Shown piece after piece: positions 1 to 7,497 of a stretch of 64,000 bases of DNA (the first letter of the stretch is position 1; every line of letters starts with the position of its first letter). The stretch is from an uncultured Clostridia bacterium. Its GTDB lineage: Bacteria > Bacillota > Clostridia > Christensenellales > Borkfalkiaceae. The notes under the pieces were generated by a model that saw only the letters and a program-made list of their open reading frames with translations, had not been told where the DNA came from and searched no databases. The position numbers and the translations under genes are program-made. The DNA is taken from contig CALVMR010000001.1 in NCBI GenBank assembly GCA_944346885.1, forward strand, positions 1 through 64,000, written 5' to 3'.

Positions 1-2
1 TG

Positions 3-56
3 GACTTCCACTTCAAATGTGGAATAACAGAGACCATAACGATAAAAAGAGCATAA
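3..56 (+). CDS. C-terminal tail of an unidentified gene (partial)
   Basis: An open frame enters from the left edge and ends at TAA 54-56, only ten bases before a strong terminator. The 17 visible residues (ending ITETITIKRA) are too few to identify a family. A tail of a site-specific recombinase is possible but cannot be shown. The terminator directly behind the stop codon is the main reason to believe that this is a real gene end. Confidence 0.35.
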   Translation, partial: DFHFKCGITETITIKRA

Positions 57-65
57 GAGCAGAAA

Positions 66-104
66 GGCGATTGCAGACATGGGTTTGCAATCGCCAATTT
101 TTTT
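66..104 (+). terminator. Rho-independent terminator
   Basis: A perfect 10-bp stem (66-75 with 86-95) with a 10-nt loop is followed by AATTTTTTT. It closes the gene ending at 56. Confidence 0.85.
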
Positions 105-241
105 GCCCTGAAATTTGCCGATGAGACGAATGGTTGTTGCACACCTATCGGAATGGGGTAAAATGAGGCAATAGGTAGCCGTCTGCCATGTAGAGACGTT
201 GGTGATATTGGAGCGATAAGATCCACAAAAATTGAAATTTT

Positions 242-284
242 AAGGCTGAAAACGGTGGTTTTCAGCCTTCTTTTTTGTTTTTTC
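242..284 (+). terminator. Rho-independent terminator
   Basis: A perfect 12-bp stem (242-253 with 258-269) with a 4-nt loop (GGTG) is followed by CTTTTTTGTTTTTT. No gene is recognisable between this and the terminator at 66-104, so it may close a short RNA or be left over from an older gene arrangement. Confidence 0.85.
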
Positions 285-684
285 GGTTTTCTACCCGCAG
301 CGCAACAGACAACTTGCCAGGCTGTTTTGCAAAACAAAGCAGCCGCTTTTTGACCGCCCTAGTTTGCTTGGATATGTTATGAAAAATTCGGGCAGGTTGT
401 TTGGATATGCAAAAGCGGCGATCCGGTCGGATGACAAACGCCCGAAAACGTTTATAAGAATGGATAAAACGCTTTCAATTTTTCCGTTGATCGGGCACGG
501 GATTCCGATCCAACGGATATTTTTACGAAATTCATATGAAAAAGTGTGTTGAAAATCACATTTTCGGCACGAATACTGCATTTACTACATAGCTTAACAC
601 AGATCGGTTCCCCTGTTTGAAAGGTTACCGTAACGGCGGGCGGTTGCGGGCTGTGCGGCAAAACCGCCAAGCGAGAGGCGTTTT
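285..684. other. Intergenic stretch without a recognisable gene
   Basis: This region is more AT-rich than its surroundings. Short open frames exist on both strands, the longest being 96 codons on the minus strand (291-581). None has a good ribosome binding site, family resemblance or codon use like the neighbours. I see no gene here. Confidence 0.5.
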
Positions 685-1440
685 TTACCGTTTTGGCTGC
701 GGCGGGGGCGGTGCGTTTTTTTCGGGCAAAAAGCCCCAATAGCGGGCGGGCATGTAGCCGCGCATCTGCTTTTCATGCGGGCGCTGCGCGATGTTGACGG
801 CGGCGTAGTATTCCCGCCACAGTGCCTGCACCGCCGCCTCTTCTTCGGAGAGGAGGATCTCCGCGCTTTGTTCCGTGCGCACGGGGAGGCAGCTTTTTCC
901 GTTAAAGAGCAGCGCCTTTTGCCGCTTCACGTCGTGTATGACGAAAGGCTGGCAGGAAAACCGCCGCATAAAGTGCGGCGCAAGCAGCGTCAAAATATCG
1001 TTGTCGGGGGAAAAGGGGGCGTACCATACGCCGTTCGCGCCCTGCATAAACCGCAAAAAGCCCTTAAAGCGGTGCGCTTCCTGTGTCACTTTTTTTATCT
1101 CGCTCACGGCTTCGAGCACGGCAGGGTGGGAGAGCATGTCGCGCGCGGGGGCGCGTCGCCGCACGACCAAGCGCAAATAGCCGAGCGCGCTCATCTCCTT
1201 GGTATCGCAGCCGCGGCGCAGCAGCAGGGAAAGTTCTCCCAAAATGCGTGCGTCGTATTTTTGCAAAAAGCGCCTGACCCGTTTGCAGCGCTCCGCATCC
1301 GCCTGCACTTCGACGAGGTTTGCCTCCGCCGAAAGCTGTATGCGTTCTGCCGAGGTGACGATACAGTCTTTATCCGTGCAGGCGGAAAACACGGCGGTGT
1401 AAAAGCTCTCTTCGCTGCCGTCTGTGCGGTAAATGTTCAT
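685..1440 (-). CDS. TIGR03915 / DUF4130 family putative DNA repair protein
   Basis: A protein of about 251 residues. The start ATG at 1440 overlaps the stop of the radical SAM gene upstream as ATGA, so the two are translationally coupled. The N-terminus (MNIYRTDGSEESFYTAVF) and the internal GANGVWYAPFSPDNDI and PHFMRRF stretches match TIGR03915/DUF4130. That family is almost always encoded beside TIGR03916 and in other taxa is joined to a uracil-DNA-glycosylase-like domain. The family is assigned to DNA repair or modification by context, and the reaction is not established. The C-terminus is proline-rich (PPPPQPKR). The function is inferred and the family match is firm. Confidence 0.85.
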   Translation of the reverse strand: MNIYRTDGSEESFYTAVFSACTDKDCIVTSAERIQLSAEANLVEVQADAERCKRVRRFLQKYDARILGELSLLLRRGCDTKEMSALGYLRLVVRRRAPARDMLSHPAVLEAVSEIKKVTQEAHRFKGFLRFMQGANGVWYAPFSPDNDILTLLAPHFMRRFSCQPFVIHDVKRQKALLFNGKSCLPVRTEQSAEILLSEEEAAVQALWREYYAAVNIAQRPHEKQMRGYMPARYWGFLPEKNAPPPPQPKR

Positions 1441-2687
1441 AATTGCCCCGTTCTTGCGCTTTGGGCGAGTTCGGGCAGCGAAAACAGGGAGAGCTGCTCG
1501 CAGCGCTGCGGGCGCTCTTCCAAGGCAAGCAGCGTACGCACCGTATCGTATTTTTCCGCCCCGTAAAATTTTCCGTTGCAGGTGATAAAATGTTTGGCGC
1601 GCCGCAGCACGATGCGCATTTTGGCAAGGTCGGCAAAGCCGAGCGCCGTAAATTTGCGCGCTTTGAGGATGCGGTAGGCACCCATCGTGCCGATGCCCGG
1701 CACGCGCAGCAGCAGTTCGAGGGGCGCGGCGTTTATTTCCACGGGGAACATATGCATGTTCCGCAGCGCCCACGCGCACTTCGGGTCGTATTCTTCGGGC
1801 AGGTTTTCCCCTTCGGGGGCGATCTCCGCGGCGGTGAACCCGTAAAAGCGGAGCAGCCAGTCTGCTTGGTACAGCCTGTGCTCGCGCAAAAGTCCCGTGC
1901 AGGTATCGGGCAGGGAGGCGTGCCGCACAACGGGAACATATGCCGAATAATACACCCGTTTGAGGGAAAAGCGGCGGTACATTGCTTCGCTCAGCCGCAA
2001 GATCTGCGCATCCGTTTCGGAGGAGGCGCCCACGATCATCTGCGTGGTCTGCCCCGCGGGGAGCACGGTATGCCGCTTACTCGACGCGTCTTCCCGCTTT
2101 TCCTCGGCAAGCTGCCGCATGGGCAGCAGCACGCTCTCTTTGCTCTTTTGCGGCGCCAAAAGGCGCAGGCTTTTTTCGGAAGGAAATTCAATGTTGTAGC
2201 TCATGCGGTCGGCGTAGCGTGCCGCCCGCGAGATAAGCTGCCGATCCGCCCGCGGGATGCCTTTCAAGTGGATGTATCCGTTAAAGTTGTACACTTTCCG
2301 CAGCCGTATCACGACCTCCGTCATGCGTTCCATCGTATGATCCGGAGAACGCTCTACCGCGGAGGAGAGGAACAGCCCTTCGATATAGTTCCTTCTGTAA
2401 AACTGCATAACGAGCTCGCACAGCTCTTCGGGGGAGGCGGAGGCGCGCGGCACGTCTGCGTCGGCGCGATTGGGGCAGTACAGGCAGTTGTAGATGCAGC
2501 GGTTGCTCAAAAGGATCTTCAACAAGGAGATGCACCTGCCGTCCGGGGTAAAAGAGTGGCAGATGCCCGCCGCGTATCCGTTTCCGATGCCGCCCTCTCT
2601 GTTGGCGCGGGCAGAGCCGGAAGAGGAGCACGATACGTCGTATTTTGCGCTCTCGGTCAAGATCTTTAACCGTTCGGCGTCGATCAT
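1437..2687 (-). CDS. TIGR03916 family radical SAM protein, putative DNA modification/repair
   Basis: About 416 residues. The start at 2687 (MIDAERL) has AGGAGG a few bases upstream, and a longer in-frame start at 2732 lacks this. The 4Fe-4S cluster motif is CIYNCLYC around residue 85-92. A helix-hairpin-helix-like stretch near the C-terminus (VPGIGTMGAYRILKAR) points to DNA binding, as expected for TIGR03916. It forms a two-gene operon with the DUF4130 protein through the ATGA overlap. By family this is a radical SAM enzyme that probably acts on DNA together with its partner. The substrate is unknown. Spore photoproduct lyase is a distant alternative, but the HhH tail and the gene pairing favour TIGR03916. 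Confidence 0.88.
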   Translation of the reverse strand: MIDAERLKILTESAKYDVSCSSSGSARANREGGIGNGYAAGICHSFTPDGRCISLLKILLSNRCIYNCLYCPNRADADVPRASASPEELCELVMQFYRRNYIEGLFLSSAVERSPDHTMERMTEVVIRLRKVYNFNGYIHLKGIPRADRQLISRAARYADRMSYNIEFPSEKSLRLLAPQKSKESVLLPMRQLAEEKREDASSKRHTVLPAGQTTQMIVGASSETDAQILRLSEAMYRRFSLKRVYYSAYVPVVRHASLPDTCTGLLREHRLYQADWLLRFYGFTAAEIAPEGENLPEEYDPKCAWALRNMHMFPVEINAAPLELLLRVPGIGTMGAYRILKARKFTALGFADLAKMRIVLRRAKHFITCNGKFYGAEKYDTVRTLLALEERPQRCEQLSLFSLPELAQSARTGQL

Positions 2688-3117
2688 GGTTTCCTCCTCC
2701 GCCGCGGTGCGGCAAGCGTTCTTTTTCCGCAATTATAGCGCAGAAGCCGCAAAAAGTCAAACATTTGTTCGTATTTTTACGGAAAGAAAAGAGGAAATTT
2801 ATACCGCTTTCCGCTGTTTTTTGCAGCGGCGCTCCGCTTTGCCGCATATGCTTGCTGTTTTTTTTGTGGGGGAGTTCTGCGCGCGCCCGTTGTTTTTTTG
2901 CGGGGGAGCACTTTTTGCATGCGCTCGCTTTGCGGCGTGCATATATGCCGTTTTGTGTGCGTATGCGGAAAAATATATGAAAATTTCACTTGCTTTTCAT
3001 ATTGTTATGGTCGTATAATAATACTGCGCCTGTATAATGGTATGGAAATCGGCGCCATGCCGTTTTCCGCGCTTTGGCGGCAAAGCGCGGCGAGGGCGCG
3101 CCGCAAGGAGAATGCGA
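2688..3117. other. 430-bp divergent intergenic region
   Basis: This separates the minus-strand radical SAM operon from the plus-strand two-component operon. It holds the two-component promoter near its right end. The remainder is T-rich with short G/C hairpins and no convincing gene. Confidence 0.6.
2990..3019 (+). promoter_or_regulatory. Sigma-A-type promoter of the two-component operon
   Basis: TTGCTT (2990-2995), an 18-nt spacer and TATAAT (3014-3019). A second TATAAT lies at 3033-3038. The mRNA would have a leader of about 90 nt. Confidence 0.6.
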
Positions 3118-3783
3118 ATGAAAGTTCTGATCGTGGACGATGAAAAGATGATCCGTGACGTGCTGCGCGAGTACGTCGAGTTTGAAGGGAACGAGGCGTA
3201 CGAAGCGGAGGACGGGTTGCAGGCGGTGCGCATGTGCAAAGAGGGAGATTACGATATCATCCTGATGGACGTGATGATGCCGGGGCTGGACGGGTTTTCC
3301 GCCGTAAAGGAGATCCGCAAGACCAAGGATATCCCCGTCATCATGCTCTCGGCGCGCGGGGAAGAATACGACAAGCTGTTCGGGTTTGAAGTGGGCGCCG
3401 ACGACTATGTGACCAAGCCGTTTTCTCCCAAAGAGGTGATGGCGCGCATTGCCGCCGTCACAAAGCGGCACCGTGCGGGCGCGGCAAGGCGCGAAACGTA
3501 TAAGTTCGAGGGCTTGGAGATCGACATGAAGGGGCGCAACGTGTACGTGGACGGCGAAAAGCTGGAACTTACGCCCAAAGAATACGAATTGCTCTTTTAT
3601 CTCGTGCGCAACAACGGCATCGCGCTTTCGCGCGAAAAGCTCTTATCCGATGTGTGGGGCTTTGATTTTTACGGCGACGACCGTACCGTGGATACGCACA
3701 TCAAGATGCTTCGAAGCAGCTTGGGCGAGTATCGGAAATTTATCGTAACACTGCGCGGGATGGGGTATAAATTCGAAGCATGA
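3118..3783 (+). CDS. OmpR/PhoB-family response regulator
   Basis: 221 residues. A receiver domain (about 1-115) has the acidic pair D7-D8, the phosphoacceptor D51 in LMDVMMPG, the conserved Thr/Ser in MLSARG and the switch lysine in VTKPF. A winged-helix DNA-binding domain (about 128-221) carries LTPKEYELL and the RGMGYKFE end. The ATG at 3118 is chosen because AAGGAG (3105-3110) sits 7 nt upstream, whereas the ATG at 3112 is too close and earlier starts add a non-homologous Arg-rich stretch. The last bases overlap the kinase start (ATGA). It is activated by the downstream kinase. The regulon cannot be told from the sequence. Confidence 0.95.
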   Translation: MKVLIVDDEKMIRDVLREYVEFEGNEAYEAEDGLQAVRMCKEGDYDIILMDVMMPGLDGFSAVKEIRKTKDIPVIMLSARGEEYDKLFGFEVGADDYVTKPFSPKEVMARIAAVTKRHRAGAARRETYKFEGLEIDMKGRNVYVDGEKLELTPKEYELLFYLVRNNGIALSREKLLSDVWGFDFYGDDRTVDTHIKMLRSSLGEYRKFIVTLRGMGYKFEA

Positions 3784-5285
3784 GCAAGTGGAATGCAAAG
3801 CGTTTTCACAGCATCAATTTCATTTTGTGGGTGTACTTCCTTGTCTTTGCCGTCTTTATCCTGCTGCTTACCTGGGTGTTCCAAATGGCGCTCTTGCGCG
3901 CGTTTTACCGCAGCGAAGCGGAAAAGGATCTTACCTCCATCGGAAAACAGGTGAGCGAGCGCATGACGGGGCTCATGCTGCTGGAATCCGTTGCCGATTC
4001 TCTGGGCGAAGAAAAAGATCGGATCGTCGCGGAGATCAACGGCTACATCGAACAGATGCAAAACGAGCATCCGGAGATCAAGATCTTTGTTTTTGACGGT
4101 GCGGGCGGGCTGCTCTATCCCGTGTTCGAAGGGGAAGAGAGCGGCGGGTTTGCCGAAGGGGTGCCGGACAATACGACCTTTCTCGGCATGCTCGACATCG
4201 GCAAGGAGCAGGGGAAAGACGTTGTAAGCGTTCGGCTGGACGACGATTATTACGCCTATGCGGCGCGGGTAGACGGCGCCGCGCCCGGAAATGCCGCGGC
4301 AAGCGACGCGCGGTATGTGTACATCAGTTACTCCATGCTGCTTGCCAACAGCGCATTCGGCACCATGCAGTGGGAGCTGATCTTGGTTTCGGTCATCGTC
4401 ATTTTCGTGGCGCTATTTATTTCCGCGCTGCTCTCTTCGCGGTTGACCAAACCCATCCAGCGCATCACGCAGGCGGCGCAGCGCATGGCAAAGGGGGATT
4501 TTACCGTCAATTTCAAGGGCGAATATTCCTATGCGGAGATGGACGCCCTTGCCGAAACGCTGGACTACGCAAAGGAGGAGATCGGCAAGTCGGATGAGTT
4601 GCAGCGCGAGGTGCTGGCAAACGTCACGCACGATCTCAAAACGCCGCTTACGATGATCAAGGCGTATGCCTCCATGATCCAGGAGATCAGCGGCGCCGAC
4701 CCTGCCAAGCGTGAAAAGCACACGCAGGTCATCATCGACGAAACGGACAGGCTTACGGCGCTCATCAACGACGTGCTGAACCTCTCCAAGATCCGTTCGG
4801 GCATGGATACGCTCAAAGTGCGCGAGTTCGACCTCTCCGAGGTGGTGGAAACGGTGTTGGAGCGCTTCGGGTATTTGACCGAAACGCAGGGGTACGTCAT
4901 CGAGCGTGACGTGGCGCGCGGGCTGTGCACGAAGGCGGACATCGAAAAGATCGAACAAGTAGTGTACAACCTCGTCGGCAACGCCGTCAGCTATACGGGA
5001 GACGACAAAAAGATCGCCGTTGCGCTGCGGGAGGAGGAGGGGCGGATCCGCCTTGCCGTGACCGATACGGGCAAGGGCATCGCGCCCGAAGAGCGCGAAA
5101 CCATTTGGGACCGCTACACCCGCTCTACCGATACGCACAAACGCCCCGTCAAGGGCACGGGGTTGGGGCTCTCCATCGTAAAAACCATTCTCGTCAAGCA
5201 CAAATTCGATTTCGGCGTTGAGAGCGAGGTGGGGCACGGAAGCACGTTTTATGTGCTCTTTCCGCTTTCGGGAAGGGCGGGATAA
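3780..5285 (+). CDS. Sensor histidine kinase
   Basis: 501 residues, coupled to the response regulator by a 4-bp overlap. Domains in order: TM1 about 13-35; an extracellular sensor region about 40-198 with no recognised fold beyond a likely Cache/PAS-like segment; TM2 about 199-218; HAMP about 219-270; HisKA with the phosphorylated His at about 284 (NVTHDLKTPL); HATPase_c with the N box (NLVGNAVSYTG), DTGKGI and GTGLGLSIV. All catalytic boxes are intact. The signal is unknown. A strong terminator follows. Confidence 0.95.
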   Translation: MSKWNAKRFHSINFILWVYFLVFAVFILLLTWVFQMALLRAFYRSEAEKDLTSIGKQVSERMTGLMLLESVADSLGEEKDRIVAEINGYIEQMQNEHPEIKIFVFDGAGGLLYPVFEGEESGGFAEGVPDNTTFLGMLDIGKEQGKDVVSVRLDDDYYAYAARVDGAAPGNAAASDARYVYISYSMLLANSAFGTMQWELILVSVIVIFVALFISALLSSRLTKPIQRITQAAQRMAKGDFTVNFKGEYSYAEMDALAETLDYAKEEIGKSDELQREVLANVTHDLKTPLTMIKAYASMIQEISGADPAKREKHTQVIIDETDRLTALINDVLNLSKIRSGMDTLKVREFDLSEVVETVLERFGYLTETQGYVIERDVARGLCTKADIEKIEQVVYNLVGNAVSYTGDDKKIAVALREEEGRIRLAVTDTGKGIAPEERETIWDRYTRSTDTHKRPVKGTGLGLSIVKTILVKHKFDFGVESEVGHGSTFYVLFPLSGRAG

Positions 5286-5303
5286 ATTTTTTTACGGCAG
5301 GCG

Positions 5304-5339
5304 CCGCGGTGTTTTTGCAAAAGCACCGCGGTTTTTTTT
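5304..5339 (+). terminator. Rho-independent terminator after the two-component operon
   Basis: Stem CCGCGGTG / CACCGCGG (5304-5311 with 5324-5331) with a TTTTTGCAAAAG interior, followed by eight T residues. Confidence 0.85.
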
Positions 5340-5464
5340 GCGTTTTTCGGAAAAATGGTGTATGCTGCTTATGTGCGGCGGAAGATTTTTGCGGCAGGAT
5401 AAAAAAACAACAAAAAATTTCAACAAAACGGCGGAGAGAAACGTTTATTAAACGAGGGAACGGG

Positions 5465-5974
5465 ATGGATGCAAAAGAGCTGGATGCGCTCCTCGCACGC
5501 GTGGCGGAGGGGGATAACGGCGCGTTCGGAAAATTTTATGAAGCGACGGCGAAGGGCGTTTTTTCGTTTGCGTATTCGTATTTGGGCAACCGCGAGGACG
5601 CGGAGGACGTGATGCAGAACGCCTATCTCGCGGTCAAACGCAGGGCGTACACCTATAAAAAGGGAACGAACGCGCGCGCGTGGCTGTTGCAGATCGTCAA
5701 AAATTTGGCGATCGACGAACTGCGCAAACGCAGGCGGCGGGGAGAGCTGAACGAAAACATGCCCGCGCCGCCCGCGGCAGACGGCGCGGCGCTCTCGTAT
5801 CTGCTCGCCTGTTTGAGCGAGACCGAGCGCGAGATCGTTGTTTTGCATGTGTATTGGGGGTACAAACACCGCGAGATCGCAAAATTTTTGGGGATGCCCG
5901 CGGGCACGGTCAGTTGGAAGTACGCCGCCGCGCTCAAAAAGCTGGAAAAATTCGGAAAGGAGGAAGAGGCATGA
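5465..5974 (+). CDS. ECF-type RNA polymerase sigma factor
   Basis: 169 residues starting at MDAKELD. Region 2 is visible at about 25-90 (GNREDAEDVMQNAYL, then ARAWLLQIVKNLAIDELRKR) and region 4 at about 112-160 (LSETEREIVVLHVYWGYKHREIAKFLG). The two-domain layout without regions 1 and 3 marks an ECF sigma. The stop overlaps the next ORF (ATGA), which encodes a membrane protein with an RsgI-like outer domain. That protein is therefore the likely anti-sigma factor. The promoter recognised and the trigger are unknown. The ribosome binding site is weak (GAGGGAACGGG). Confidence 0.9.
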   Translation: MDAKELDALLARVAEGDNGAFGKFYEATAKGVFSFAYSYLGNREDAEDVMQNAYLAVKRRAYTYKKGTNARAWLLQIVKNLAIDELRKRRRRGELNENMPAPPAADGAALSYLLACLSETEREIVVLHVYWGYKHREIAKFLGMPAGTVSWKYAAALKKLEKFGKEEEA

Positions 5975-7332
5975 GCCGAAAAGATTTTTTTGAAAAATTG
6001 AACGACGAGCTGGATGCGATCACGCCGCCTCTTTCCGCGGCGCTGCAAGCCGAACCCATCGCTTCCGCGCCCTGCCCGGAAACGGCGCCCGAACCCGAAG
6101 CGGCATTCGTTTCCGTGTCTGCTGGCGGGCATACGGGCGGCTCTTTTAGAAAGACGCGCCTTCCCGCGCTGCTGTTGGCGGGGGTACTCTTTTTCGTGCT
6201 GCTGGCGGGAGTGCTGCTTTTGGCGCTTCCCCGCGGCGGCGTTTCCCTGCTTTCTTTGGATATCAATCCCTCCGTGCAGCTGGTGCTCGGCGCAAGCGGG
6301 CGGGTCGAGGCGGTCGTCAGCGGCAACGCGGACGGGGATACGGTGCTGCTCAGCGAGGAGGGGTTTGCCTCGTCGCTGGTCGGAATGCGCGCCGAAGAAG
6401 CCGCCGTTGCCCTGACCGACCGCGCCGCGCAGACGGGATATTTAGACGTGTTTAACGAAGGGAGCGCCAAGGAGTACAACGAAGTTACGCTTTTGCTCAC
6501 GGGCGGAAACGCTTCAAAGGAGCGCGCGGAGGAGATCGCCGCCGCCGTCACGGCGCACAGCCGCAGCGAGGGCGTCTACCTCTATGTTTCCGCGGGCGCG
6601 GTGCGCGAGGACGCCGCCTCCGAGGCTGCGTCGCTTACCGAAGATGCGGCGCTGTATTATGCGCGCATCCATGAGGCGGAAACGCTTGCCGCGTACGCCG
6701 AATCTTCCGCCTATGCCTATGCGGAAACGCTGCTGGCGGACGCGTTGAAAAAATACGACCTGTTCTGCGGGATCCAAACGCTGAACGAGCAGCTCGCGGA
6801 AGCCTGCGGCGAAACGTTGGGCGCGTTTCCCGATACGGCGAGCTATTGGTATTGGCGGGAGCGGGAGGATGCTTCGGAACAAATTTCGGCGCTGTGCGAA
6901 GAGGCGGCGCGCGCGCTGGCGGAGATGCGGCTGCGCTTCGGGCAGGAATGGGATTCGTACTTTTCCTTCCAAGTGGCGTATACCGCGTACATGTTCGCGG
7001 CGTCGGCGGTATCGGAAGAAGACGTTGCCGAGCTGCGCGGCTTGCTCGAAGAGGGGATCGGAAGGGAAAATTTCGGCGGGGCGGAAAACTTTTCCGTGCG
7101 CCTCAAATATTACAATTTTGTGGGGAGCGACCTGCTGCAAACGGTGTTTTCCGCGTTGTTCGGCGGCGGCACGGGCACGACGGAAGAATTGTTTTCCGTG
7201 CTCTCTTCGCTCATTGCGAGCGAGGCGCAGGCGCTGTATTTGCGCTATTCCGCGCTCTTTTCCCTGCCGCGCGCGGCGATCGGGGATGAGCAGTACGCCG
7301 CCTTTTTGGCGCGCATCGGAAAAGCGGGCTAA
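5971..7332 (+). CDS. Membrane RsgI-like protein, likely anti-sigma factor
   Basis: 453 residues, with ATG 5971 overlapping the sigma stop and AAAGGAGG just upstream. Residues 1-63 form a short cytoplasmic segment with no zinc anti-sigma (HxxxCxxC) motif. A single TM helix is at about 64-87. Immediately outside lies SLLSLDINPSVQLVL (about 93-107), the signature of the RsgI periplasmic domain, which in clostridial RsgI proteins self-cleaves between Asn and Pro (here N99-P100). The remaining 340 residues are Ala/Glu-rich and look helical, without a recognised carbohydrate-binding module. Known: RsgI normally controls SigI. Inferred: here the same outer domain controls an ECF sigma. Confidence 0.75.
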   Translation: MSRKDFFEKLNDELDAITPPLSAALQAEPIASAPCPETAPEPEAAFVSVSAGGHTGGSFRKTRLPALLLAGVLFFVLLAGVLLLALPRGGVSLLSLDINPSVQLVLGASGRVEAVVSGNADGDTVLLSEEGFASSLVGMRAEEAAVALTDRAAQTGYLDVFNEGSAKEYNEVTLLLTGGNASKERAEEIAAAVTAHSRSEGVYLYVSAGAVREDAASEAASLTEDAALYYARIHEAETLAAYAESSAYAYAETLLADALKKYDLFCGIQTLNEQLAEACGETLGAFPDTASYWYWREREDASEQISALCEEAARALAEMRLRFGQEWDSYFSFQVAYTAYMFAASAVSEEDVAELRGLLEEGIGRENFGGAENFSVRLKYYNFVGSDLLQTVFSALFGGGTGTTEELFSVLSSLIASEAQALYLRYSALFSLPRAAIGDEQYAAFLARIGKAG

Positions 7333-7337
7333 ATTAT

Positions 7338-7400
7338 GCCCACCGCTCGGCAGGGCGCGGCAAACAGAGCCCGCCGCTCGGCAGGGCGCGGCAAAGCAGG
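7338..7400 (+). repeat. Tandem duplication, period about 31 bp
   Basis: CCGCTCGGCAGGGCGCGGCAAA occurs twice, once just after the anti-sigma stop and again about 30 bp on. It lies in the 165-bp gap before the lipoprotein gene and encodes nothing obvious. Confidence 0.7.
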
Positions 7401-7497
7401 TTAAAAAAAGAAAAATTTTTCCAAGAAAAAGGGCAGTTGCTTCGTTTATAGAGTGAAAAACATCCCGAACGGGAGAAAATAAGGGAGGTAGCGGAAT

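Noticed and set aside
291-581. 96-codon minus-strand frame near the left edge
   Set aside because: No ribosome binding site or recognisable family, and overlapped by another frame.
1443-2669. 408-codon plus-strand frame opposite the TIGR03916 gene
   Set aside because: Shadow frame. The minus strand has the radical SAM cysteine motif and a good ribosome binding site.
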